From: Helichrysum umbraculigerum
Lineage: Eukaryota > Streptophyta > Magnoliopsida > Asterales > Asteraceae
Length of the DNA: 64,000 nucleotides
NCBI GenBank assembly: GCA_949592205.1
Contig: CATIUR010000013.1
Span: 868,001-932,000, forward strand
Direction: 5' to 3'
A model generated the notes under the pieces. It worked only from the letters and a program-made list of their open reading frames with translations, had not been told where the DNA came from and did no database searches. Within the stretch, counting starts at the first letter, position 1. Each line of letters opens with the position of its first letter. Positions 1-10,418 of this stretch are shown in pieces. Position numbers and translations under genes: made by a program.

Positions 1-111
1 GCTTTGGTACAATATTACAAATGTAATAAAATACTTATTTAATTGAAATGTTTAGCTATTACTACTTATGAATTCTGAACTACGTCAATCAATCAATCAA
101 TCAACTTTAAG

Positions 112-185
112 TGGTGTCCACGGTTCCTGAAATCCGAACCGTGCTTGACATATATACAACCACGATTATTAATTAGAACCGTGGT
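112..185. repeat. ACCACGGTT/AACCGTGGT motif cluster, copy 1
   Basis: Four forms of CCACGGTT, AACCGTG, ACCACGA and AACCGTGGTT lie within about 70 bp in alternating orientation. The same pairing recurs at 20770, 27175, 28695, 29798, 31130 and 32366. Here it sits about 100 bp upstream of a TATA-like box, so it may be promoter material or a decayed CACTA subterminal repeat. Confidence 0.6.
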
Positions 186-1998
186 TTAGGTGTTAGGCTA
201 TTCAATTTTCAAATCATTAATTAAAGTAAATATATTTATTTTCATTATATTACTCCGTATATTATAAATACATACACATTCCCAACTCTTTTCATCTAAA
301 CCCTAAATATGATAATCAAAGTCCCTTTTCGTCGTGATCACATTCACAACACAATTAGTAATAACTCTCTGTCGCCACCACGATTTCCTGTTTTAATCTC
401 CCGGACAACCGCGATTTCCCTGTTTAATATCTGGGGTCCGGTTTTATTCAGTCCCACGACTTAATAAGGGTTTTATACAAGATGTTCGATAACAGTTTCC
501 GTATGGTATTTATTCCCATATAGCATACGTAATGCGTTTCCCCTAGACTGCAACCGATTAAAAGATGTACGTATTCCCTAAAGAAGATTGACAAATGATG
601 CATGCACACGTTTATGAAAACTTTATATATATTGGCAGGAAGGGGCACTTTTAAAAGTTGATGTGGAGTAGTTTTCATTGTTATCTAAATAGAGGTTATT
701 AAGATGTTGTGTGGATCTTTGTTTTGTGGTCTTAGAATCTATTGTACCTTGTTTTTGGTTTTTTTTGTAATGGTATATATCCGTATATACCTATATGGTC
801 TGTATACTTAAAAAACATTGAGGTTAAGATGTTGAAGAAGGTGAATAGTATAATTTTGGATTTATTGATTGTTGTTACCTTTAGTTAGTAAGAATGTTTC
901 TTACTAACTATTTAATTAGGTGTAATTAAATTCTATACAAGTTATATCAAGAAAATTATAGATCTTGGCTAAAGGGTTAATTTAATATGATTAAATATTT
1001 TATAACGTTTCCGCACATATAATTGTATTAATTATTAATAATGATTAAAATTTTATAACGTATAATTCACTTAAAAACCCTTCATCTATAATTATAAAAA
1101 TTTGAGGTTATAATTTTGGATTTATTGATTGTTGTTACCTTTAATATGTGATAAAACGAAATTATTATTTTATTTTTTTTTTCTTATGAGATAATATTTT
1201 ATTATTTCCACCACCAATTTTGATTGATCCACCATGAATTTGCATTACATGAGTGTACTGTACAAGTAAATAATGCATGAACGTTATTTTTGTATTCTAT
1301 TAACTATCAACCTATCAGAATTCAGAGTATAACTCAATTAGACAAAAGGTTTGCCTATGGTTCGGAGGTGTGGTCTGTTTGGTTACCAAACTCTTAACGG
1401 TTACGTTTTTTATTTGTGACAAAAAAATAGGAATGAAAGTAGGGAAGTAGATAACTTAACAGTTAACGATTTTATTTTTGAATTAATTTATTCAATAAAA
1501 ATGGCCTTATAAATAAAGAGCCCTTACGGCTTCTTTTATCAAAACCCAACTAAATAGATAAATACTTCTTAACCCTAAATTTGATCATCAAGTTCCCTTA
1601 TAATAATTTTTTCGGGGTTCCGTCCCCTTTATCCAAAAAAAAAAAAAAAGTTCCCTTATAATATGATCATTATAATTATATTCCCTCCCATTCTGCCGGT
1701 GATACTCCCTGCCAAGTGCCAACCACAATTTCTTTGATGGTTAAGTTCTTTTTATTTTTACGCCAAGTGTATGGATGGATTCAAGTTCCCTTATAACAAT
1801 TTTTCCGGGGTTCAGTCCCCTTTTATCCAAAAAAAAGTTCCCTTATAATATGATCATTACAATTAAAAATTATAATTATATTCTCTCCCATTCTTCCGGT
1901 GATACTCCCTACCAACCGCAATTTCTTTGTTTAAATATGCTTTTTTTGAGCATTAATTTGATGGTTGAGTCCTGTTTTTTTACTGGCCAAGTGTAAGG

Positions 1999-2148
1999 AT
2001 GGATTCTTTCAGTTTTCTTCAATTCGTCTCCTCAAGTGCCTCGGCTATAATTGATTATCTGAAGTGCTTCAAAGGAGTTCAAAGGAGATGGTATATGGTA
2101 GTAGAGATGATCTCGCACTTTTTCTATGATGATGTTGCAAAGTGGTAA
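1999..2148 (+). CDS. Conserved 49-codon ORF or first exon, copy A
   Basis: The ORF starts MDSFSFLQFVSSS and ends DDVAKW at a TAA that overlaps the sequence AGTG|GTAAGA. That sequence is a good plant 5' splice site, so this may be a first exon rather than a whole protein. Copy B at 22672 keeps the same frame and length, with changes such as Q to H, S to T and A to V. I do not recognise the family. No downstream exon could be assigned, because the solo LTR of 2322-19892 interrupts the unit shortly afterwards. It could equally be chance ORF conservation in a recent duplication. Confidence 0.3.
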   Translation: MDSFSFLQFVSSSASAIIDYLKCFKGVQRRWYMVVEMISHFFYDDVAKW

Positions 2149-2989
2149 GATATTTCCACCTTCATGCAACAAGTTGAAAGGATATTGCTGGAAAATCAAG
2201 GAAGATAAATATGAAAGCGAGATAAAGTTGAAAGGATATAGCTGGAAAATCGTACTTAAGGCTACATGTTGAAAACTAGAGTTATAAAATTTATGTTATG
2301 GCGAAAATTAAACGAATATGATGTAACACCCGGTCAAAAAGAGTCAATTTTCGCTCCAAATTTAATACTGTGAATAATTGTATTTTTATAAACAATTATA
2401 ACCAAATTACATTTTTGTAATTCCAGTAAGATATTTTTATTTTAAATATTTACGAATTAGTATAAACAAAATTATGAAAGTAAAATATTAAATTTATTTT
2501 ACCTTCGGGTACAAAAACACGGGTATTCTATACTGCGATTGTGGACAAGATACCCACATGATTGGGGATGAGCCGGCCTAAACCAACCCACCCCCATTCC
2601 ACTCTTTCATTTCCATTTTCTTCTTCTTTTTCTCATCTCTATATCTCTCTCTTTTTTCATCATAACAACAACCACAACAAAATCAAAAACAATAACATAA
2701 CAACAACAACAACAAATCGGTAACAACAACGACAAGATCGGGATCAGCAGCAACACCAGACCATCATCATCATCTTCATCTTCTTCACCATCATCTCCAT
2801 CTTCTTCACCATCATCTCCATCTCCATTTTCATCAAAAAGTAAGATTTATCACTTTCTCTCTCTAGAAATCGTTTCTCTTTCTATAAATTACTTAGATTA
2901 CTTCAAAATACATGCTAGAAGCTTTCTATAACATCAAAACACCCAAAAATCGAGCCAAAACTCGATTTGGATCTTGAAATCGTCGAACA

Positions 2990-3185
2990 GACGACGACGT
3001 CGCATTCGGACCAAAAACAGTGCTGCGACGTCACAGCCAACGTCGCAGTCAACGTCGCAACCAACGTCGCATAACCTACCACCGTCGCATATAGCGACGT
3101 AGCCCATAACGTCGCATTGACTTGCGAATGTCGCACATAGCGACGCAAGACCCTACGTCGCCTCTGACGTCGCAGCTGACGTCGC
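2990..3185. repeat. Short tandem array of ACGTCGCA units in LTR1
   Basis: About a dozen imperfect ACGTCGCA or GCGACGT units occur in both orientations. A GC-rich block of CCAGGGG/CCCCTTGGACCCC repeats follows at 3320-3420. Arrays of different sequence occupy a comparable place in LTR3 and LTR4. Confidence 0.7.
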
Positions 3186-3498
3186 AGAACCTTAAAAACC
3201 TATGTTTTTCACTAAGTATTGACAACCAAATTTTACCACTTGATTTTACCCGAATTTGGATTTCGAATGCGTTTTCTCTAAAGCAAAGTAGTAGAAATAA
3301 AAATTTTCCAAGCTGACCTGGCAGCTCGACCCCAGCCAGGGGCTCTGCCCCTTGGACCCCGCCAGGGGTTGCCACCCCTTGGACCCCGCTACCAGGGGCG
3401 CTGCCCCCGGACCCCCGTACACCATTCCCAGACTTCAACAACAAATGCATACATGAACAACTCGCTTAGACAAACTGATTTGTCTCATACTTATATAA

Positions 3499-5337
3499 TG
3501 ATGTGCTGAATCCAGTTATAAAATTTATCGTTGAAAAGTGAACAAGAAAGTACCGAGCTAGACCAAAACACAACCGGGCAGTGGACCCTATCGTGTGGTA
3601 GTATAGTTGGGTAAGTTCGGGTTCGAACACAGGGAACTAGATTGGATAATTAATAGAAGTGTGAGCAATTTAAAAAAGAGAAAATAAAATGTGGTTGGTT
3701 TGTGTGACCGAATTGTCACGTTGCTTAAAACTACGAAATTTTAGTTAAACTAGGCAAGTGGACTCTTTAGAGTCAAAGTGATTGATTTGGAACTTTCAAA
3801 TATTAAAAACTATACTTGCTTGGATTAGATCGTTAGTGATTTCGGGGTGTAAAGTTAAAACCGGTTATTTTATGCAAACAATTTTCCATCAAACCTAGGC
3901 TTAACATTCGCCATCACCTAATAATTCAACTTCAATTTACAAACCCATGATTCAATCAAATAACGGACATTCGCCATAGTTACCTATTCGCATATTTGAG
4001 CTTAACTTGTTAACCTATTCCAAAACCGCATCCGCAATCAAGTTCAACAATTTATAGACAAAAAGTTGACAACAATTCACTAGATAGAAAACGTTCGCTA
4101 TATCTATTAGTAAATTATCAAACAAGTTAATTACTTGACATCAAGCTCAAATACACAAATAATTGATTAAACACAAGTTCAAGTCAAAAGAGTTTATGAT
4201 TCATCCAAACGAAAGACATTCGCCAAATTCGCTAATTCAAATCATACTAGTTAACTAGCTTCACTTGTAATAATTTTCACATTCGCGAAAATAGATTCAT
4301 TCATACATTTCATACAAATAACAAGTATTTTTATTAAACAACAAACATTCGCCATAGTTGTTTAGGCAAAATACCCACAAGTTAAACCACATCAACTAGT
4401 TACATACAAATTTATGGATGAATCTTAAACTCAAAGCATAAATCAAACACCAAATATAACACCCCTAGTCACTAACTAGTTCATCCAAGCAAGCATAACA
4501 AAACCTAGCCAACCATCATAATCACATCATCATACACACAAAACATCAAGGAAACTAAGGAAAACATGATTATATTTAGATAAAAATGCAAACCGAGTTC
4601 GTACAATGTCGAGATGATGATTGTTAGTAACCGAGAGATGCTACACTAAAGGAAATCTTCAAGAAAATGAAAGAAAACCTTCAAGAACTCCAAAATCGCC
4701 ACCTAGAGACTGGTTTTGTGTGTGTTTTTCGTGTGTGTAAAAGTTGGTGAGATTCAATAGTGAAAAGTGCTTTTTCTAGCCAAAAAGTGATCTGCCGCCC
4801 AAACTACCCGGCGGGTTGTGTTATGACCCGGCGGGTCCTTTGAAATTTGTGGAACCCGGCTGCTCAAAAATATAACACGGCGGGTCATTTGAAGAAAACA
4901 ACCCGGCGGCTCAGTAGGATCACCCGCCGGCTTCTACAGGGTTCAATCGGCCGAATTTCTCTGTGATCAACAAATGATGGAAAAGTTAATTTACCCGGCG
5001 GCTAGCATCACTCACCCGGCTGGTAACCATAACAACCCGGCGGCTTAGTGTATCAACCCGGCGGCTTCTTCAAGACTTCATAACCCGGCTGCTACGTATC
5101 CCAAGCCGGCGGCTTCAAGCCATTTTCCAGCAGACCAGCTTTTAGCTCGAGACTTCAACACTTTACAAACTTGCTCAAATCCAAACCAGAATGCAGTCCA
5201 AACGACGATTCTTCAATATTGATGCCTGTAATTCAATTTAAGCTAAATAAGTACCAAAAGTTCATAAAGTCCACTTAAAATGAATGCAAAAACAATGATA
5301 TCGCTAAAGATAAACTTATACAAAATGAGCGATATCA
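3499..5337 (-). repeat. 3' LTR of Athila element 1
   Basis: The 1839-bp LTR starts TGATG and ends ATATCA. Its right portion (4798-5115) carries about a dozen ACCCGGCGGGT/ACCCGGCGGCT motifs, which lie in the U3 part when read on the element's strand. It is identical by eye to 16299-18137. Confidence 0.95.
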
Positions 5338-5376
5338 AATATCCCCACACTTGAACTTTGCTTGTCCTCAAGCAAA
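5338..5376 (-). promoter_or_regulatory. Polypurine tract with adjoining hairpin
   Basis: Read on the minus strand, a hairpin (stem TTTGCTTG/CAAGCAAA at 5357-5376, loop AGGA) is followed after a few bases by AAGTGTGGGGATATT, which abuts the 3' LTR. The purine-rich tract is in the right place to prime plus-strand DNA synthesis. The same hairpin-plus-tract module recurs at 6931, 46317 and 47399. Confidence 0.8.
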
Positions 5377-7326
5377 CCGTTATTCATCGTTTCAAAACCC
5401 ACTCTTGCAACAACAATAGGTGAATATCAAGTTTACCAAAACAATACTAACACTAACTACCAAGGCAATTAGGCTAGCAACATATGTATAAGCATTATAA
5501 ACTCGAGATGTTTTGATTTGCCAAGCCCGAATGCACGACCTAGCACCTCACATAAGGATAAGTGTTTAGTCACTCACTCTCAACCTATAAGACTACAAGG
5601 TAAGGAAGTAAGCAATTTTAACACTCAATCAAGCCAAGTCGTGATGCATTGTTACCATAGGCTTGCAAGAGGATCAAATCTCCACCGACTTGGCGTGAGC
5701 ACCAAGTGAGATCTCAAAGGAGGTATTCTAGCATGTGTTGTAACAATGTAGGCTAATTGTGGAATCGGGGTATGATAGACACAATAATTGGCGAAAAGTG
5801 GTAGTCAAGACCCGTGAAAAATGTGAAAATGTGACCTATTGGTTTAAACACGTGATAGTAATGGAACTTAGGATTCTCGTGCTAGGTCAATTCAACTTAT
5901 TATTTGTTCTCATTTATAACTCATACTTTAACAATTTCGCACAAATAATTCGAATTGATTTTTCGCATTTGATTGGAATAATTGCATTCTATGACTTTCT
6001 ATGAACCCTGTGTAACGAACTTTCGGACCAACCATCCTAGACCGGATAAAGGCCTTCGGTGGCTAGGTGTAGAACACCCCTCGGGAACTACTTATTCAGG
6101 AATCCAAAGGTCATTTAGTTGACTACAATCATCCAACTATAAACTTTAAGCTCAAAGGTTAACTTCTATTCATTTAATTGTTTCCAACCTCACTCATAGA
6201 ATTTAACACTAGAATCCCAACTCAAAACGGTTTAAGTCACATTCTGGTAAAATTCATCATAAGTTCCAACTAGGCAACATTTTAGAAAAGTGATGGCTCG
6301 GGAATTGACTACACAAAAATAAGGCTAAAATTTAGTGGATTGAATGTGGAAGTTTTCTAGGGGTTTCTTAGCACTAAAAATGAGTGCTAACGACCTGTGT
6401 AAACTGGATATAAATGGTTTTAAAGCAAAATAATTTCAAAAATTCCTAAGAATACCTCCTCGTCTTCGACCCCACCTATATCACATTTTTGTGATCCCAC
6501 AGCGGTCTCAAAATGCATCACTAAGGCAAGTTCTAGAACAAACTACAATCACCGGCACACTCATAGCAATCAACAATATAAACACCAAAGGTAAGTGTTT
6601 TTCTCAATAAGGCTCAAATTTCTCACAATTTTTCATAGTGGAGGCTACAAGCGTGCTAGTCATGCAATTCACCCTATTAGGTTGCTTTTATGACACATCT
6701 CTAAAAATTTAGTTGCAAGAGGGAAGATTTAATTGCTTTTAATAGATTTTAGCTAACACATTTCAAAGCAATTAATTTAATAAGGACAAGCAAATTCCTA
6801 GCATACTACCATTCCATAACCCGTTATTAGAATTCGTAAAGTTCAATTGGAAAATCCAAGATCAATAACAGACCTAATAAGTGGCTATAAAACAACAATA
6901 TACTAGGAACAAGATTCTAGTGAAGTTAACCCTCCCCACACTTGAGATTTGCATTGCCCTCAATGCAAAAACAGTTTAAAAGTACGAGTGCGAAGGGGCG
7001 AAGGGAACGAGAACTTCCCCGGGGGTTTGTTTGAGGAGCGAGTGCATTTGCTGAACTAATTGCCAGCCGGCGCACGATTCCGACATCCATAAAAGCTAGA
7101 ACTTTAATCAATTGCCTAAAAAGAAAGCAAACATAGAAGGTTTGAACTCGAGTGACATTGTGCAAAACCGCACCCAAATGTCAGTCGAGTAAAATAGTTC
7201 CAAAAACCAACTAAGATGAGTATCAAGTCATGGAATAAAAATGTCTAACACATGAGGCACGTAGGCACTCTTAATGGAAACAGAAAGATAGTGATGATAA
7301 TGTTTGAAAATGTGGTAACGAGCAAA
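5377..7326 (-). other. Noncoding 3' region of Athila element 1
   Basis: No credible gene is visible in these 1.95 kb; the short ORFs have no protein character. Parts resemble the corresponding region of the second Athila (46352-47530), for example near 6510-6610 and 47050-47170, where the order of short matching blocks is kept. A second hairpin and polypurine-like module lies at 6931-6969. Confidence 0.6.
6931..6969 (-). promoter_or_regulatory. Internal polypurine-like tract with covarying hairpin
   Basis: The stem is TTTGCATTG/CAATGCAAA, 9 bp and perfect, with loop AGGG in RNA sense. It is followed after 5 nt by AAGTGTGGGGAGGG. The stem differs from the one at 5357 on both sides in a way that keeps pairing. 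It lies just downstream of the second ORF's stop codon. Confidence 0.65.
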
Positions 7327-9758
7327 CTAATAGGGCCATCCCCAACCCCCTGAACGAGGTCCCTGAGAACCTCCTTGATGGTCGCCTGGCTGAGTCCATG
7401 GATCCCAACTCTGATGATCTGAAGGAGCGTTATGGTATCTCTGCTCCTGCTGCAACTGCCTGTCATATTCTTCCTGGTGTTGGCGCTGAGCTTCCGCCAA
7501 TGCAGCATCATGATCATAAACAGGGGGTGGGTGGTCACGGGACTCAGGTGTACCCCATTGGTACAAGGGCTCGGCATAAGTGGTTTGATAGCCTTGTTGC
7601 TCGGCGATCCAGTTGAGATTACCAACCGTCCAATCAGTTCGGTACTCGAGGTTTCCCATCCGGTAACCCATTTCATGCCTGAAGTCGGTGAAATCATTCC
7701 TGAACTCATTATGACCCACTTCAAGTCTTCCAATTCCCTGCATAAGATCAGAGAGAGAGGGTTGAGCTTGTCCCTGTTGTTGCTGCTGGGCTCTTTGGCG
7801 TCTCGGTGGTTGTTGTGGTTGCTCGGCCGCTTGTTTTTCAGGATAGGGAATAAATCCCTTTTTGTTTTTAGACACTGCTTCAGCTGCGTGGTACATAAGA
7901 TAACCGACACTTTTCTGATTGAGATCCACTTGAGTCAAAGCAGGCCTTATTCCAAAATTGACACCCAAACCCTTAGCAAGCAAAGTGACAAAGTGACCAC
8001 CAACAATAGGACTTCGGTCCTTTAAACCCCCACCAGTCGTGTCAAGGTAGTTTGCCACACAATATGGAAAGTTGATGTGGTTCCTCTCATAGATTTGTCT
8101 CAGATACCAAATATCCGCCAACGTCACTTTCTCGCTGTTTTCACGCCTGTTTGCAATAGTGTTGGCGATGAAACGGTGAATGACACGAAGACGGATATTA
8201 TTCATGTCTTTGTAAGAGACCGAGCTAGCTTCAAACTCCTTAGTACTAAACTGCTCCCAAAACTCCCCCTCAATAAAATCTTGAGTGTCATCCACTCGAC
8301 CCCCAGAAATCAAATAATCATCAAAAAAAGTATAGCCGAGCTCAGCTGGAGTATAGATGTCCAAACATTCAGCTAGTTGTCTCAAGGAAAGAAAGTGTGG
8401 CTGGCCTCCTAACCTGAATTTCATGAAATTAGCATCGGTAGCCGAGGTTACATCTCTTTGCAAGATCAAAGTGGAAAAGAACTCATAGCATAACTCCTTG
8501 AACACCGGTTCCCTGATGTTAAACAGTCTTTCCCATTCGGTGAATTCGTACACATTCCCTTGATACTCAAACCTCTGAATGAGAAGCTCACGAAGCTGCT
8601 GAGAGAGACCAATTGCCTCAAGAGGTTCCCAGTCTACATATCTAGACAGCTCAAACTCCTTTTTTAACAAATTGAACAAGTTCCTGGCATACTTCGTGTA
8701 GTGTACCCATCTCTGATCAAATCGAAGCCATGGGTGGATGTTAGCCGGAATAAATAGTGCTTCGGCAACATCAGGACCGACATGTGAGAATTCCTCCTCA
8801 TCCTGTAATTGAGAGGTGGAAGTTTCAGCGGCTCTCTTGGAGGCGCTGGTTTTGCGTGACTTGCGTGAGGTTGCTGCTTGCTGCGAAAAATCAATAAAGA
8901 AACACAGTATTGCACAAAACAAATGTTAGTGTTAGCCGTAATCATAGACATGTCTCGAATGCAAAATGAGCGATAATATGTCAAAATCATAACCTCCCCC
9001 AACAAATAGTCTTTTCCCAACCAAAGTAGCATAAACGCAATTCACCAAAAACCATAACCAAACAATTCAAATCCTTATTCACAAACTCATCAAAGTGCAA
9101 AGAATATGTAATCCAATATTAAACTAAACCAAACCAACAACAATGCCTAATCAACATCATCTTAGTTAAGCTAGTCTTACAATCACAATTACACATTAGT
9201 TAAACCACTGTATCAACGTACCAAGAAAGTGTATAGTGGTCATTCCATTTATCGATAATAATAGTATCAAACATATACTTGAATAATGACAACGCAAATG
9301 CATAGACAATTCTCAAGCAATGTCTTACAACCAATAATTATATCAATCAAAAATCATGACCAAAATTTACACCCAATTCATCTCCCCCAACATTAACATG
9401 AATCCCAATCACCAATTATCACCTTGACATTATGAAACTAAATGTAAAATAAGCAATTATGAGCAAAGTGATAAAGATATCATGTCAATTAAACAACTAC
9501 AAACTCATATCATCATCAAAATTCGGAATACCCATTTTCACATAAACCCTAATTTGCAAAGTTCATCAAATCAAGCAAATAAACATAGAATCATGGAGCA
9601 AATAGGATATGTAACATATAAACATCATTAATAGCATGAAAAGTACAAGATTAAACATCCCCACACTTAGCAATTGCAAAACCCACATGTAAAGTAATGT
9701 GAGAGTAAAAATCACAAATCGCAAGTAAAAAGATGTTAATCCATACCTTGGGAGCCAT
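7327..9758 (-). CDS. Athila second ORF (ATHILA ORF-1 family), probably spliced
   Basis: Proposed exons are 9747-9758 (ATG GCT CCC AAG, then GTATGG donor) and 7327-8880 (after the acceptor TTTTTCGCAG). The intron is 866 nt and both junctions are in phase 0. The product would be about 521 residues. Without splicing, the frame opens at 8922 with 14 hydrophobic residues that look like translated intron. Central blocks (VFKELCYEFFSTL, MKFRLGGQPHFLSL, IRLRVIHRFIANTI, IVGGHFVTLLAKGLG) match what I know of the ATHILA ORF-1 family, whose function is unknown. The C-terminus is Q/P-rich and has no membrane segment, so I see no support for a classical envelope protein. The gene lies between pol and the 3' LTR. 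Splicing is inferred from sequence only. Confidence 0.75.
8881..9746 (-). other. Inferred intron of the Athila second ORF
   Basis: It begins GTATGG and ends TTTTTCGCAG on the minus strand, and is AT-rich with no open frame. It contains another AAGTGTGGGGAT tract at about 9658-9668. Confidence 0.6.
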
Positions 9759-9889
9759 TAAAACAAGAATTGGAGATGAAAAGAGTGATAATTTTTCCAA
9801 ATGGGGTTAGGGTTTTCGGAGTGCAGCAGCCGTATGAAGAAGAAGAAGAGAGAATTGGGGTTAGGTGAAAAGAATGACCAAAAATCGTT

Positions 9890-10215
9890 TTTTTAAAACT
9901 GCAGATATGCTGCGAACCCGGCGGCTTTGTGTGTTACCCGGCGGGTTGAGGTCGGGTTGGGCGCGGGTCAGGCCCGGGTCGCCAGGTATCCGGATTAAAA
10001 CCAAGAAACAACCCGGCGGGTTTAATAGGTTAGCAACCGGGTCATATAATGAACCCGGCGGGTAGTGACAGAAGACGCCGGCTTATATAGGCTTTAAATG
10101 GGCGAATCATTCTGTTAACAACATGTTGAGAAAAATTAATTCACCCGGCGTGTCAATGTATTAACCCGGCGGGTTATAACGAAGACCCGGCGGCTAAGTG
10201 TATCAACCCGGCTGC
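9890..10215 (-). promoter_or_regulatory. LTR-like CCGGCGGGT block upstream of the second ORF
   Basis: Nine or more ACCCGGCGGGT/GGCT motifs occur here, as in the LTR at 4798-5115. The linking sequence also matches (for example aatgggcgaat..ctgtt and aaaattaattcacccggcg against the LTR's aatcggccgaat..ctgtg and aaagttaatttacccggcg). Downstream, towards the ATG, comes a CT-rich, leader-like stretch at 9775-9870. I infer a diverged internal copy of the LTR promoter region serving the second gene. Confidence 0.55.
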
Positions 10216-10239
10216 TTACATACCGAATCCAAAAACCCC

Positions 10240-10240
<1 letters not shown>

Positions 10241-10271
<31 letters not shown>
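10241..10271. repeat. Homopolymer T run (A run in element sense)
   Basis: About 31 consecutive T lie between the pol stop codon and the second gene. In the element's RNA this is a long internal A tract. The exact length may be affected by sequencing slippage. Confidence 0.8.
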
Positions 10272-10275
<4 letters not shown>

Positions 10276-10418
10276 CTAAGGAAAATATGAAATAATAATA
10301 CTATCAATAATAATAATAAGTATATACCTAAGAACTAAAAGGATACGAAACGGGTTTTCTTGGACCCGTTTGGACACTTTGTTTATTAACGAGTCGAAAG
10401 CTTGACTCGACCCCGAAT

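Larger units (their letters stand above)
1..2321 (+). repeat. Tandem segmental duplication, copy A, left part
   Basis: This stretch matches 20658-22994 almost base for base with small indels (offset near 20657). Copy A resumes at 19893-20353 after the nested retroelements, so the two copies were directly adjacent apart from a 300-bp spacer. It contains a motif cluster near 112-185, a TATA-like box near 265 followed by an AAACCCTAA box and an ATG at 309, two imperfect internal repeats of about 190 bp (about 1580-1770 and 1776-1990), and the 49-codon ORF at 1999. Within it, about 885-1083 matches the 3' end of the solo LTR at 60530-61449 and is flanked by about 34 bp of direct repeat. No recognised protein family is seen. 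Confidence 0.85.

Noticed and set aside
3076..3450. A 124-codon minus-strand ORF
   Set aside because: It lies across the ACGTCGCA array and GC-rich repeats of LTR1; it is a translated repeat.
7432..8025. A 197-codon plus-strand ORF
   Set aside because: It is antisense to the second Athila gene, whose composition and family blocks are clear on the minus strand.
8881..8922. N-terminal MFCAILCFFIDFSQ of the Athila second ORF as a signal peptide
   Set aside because: The stretch coincides with a pyrimidine-rich 3' splice site, and a better start exon exists at 9747-9758.
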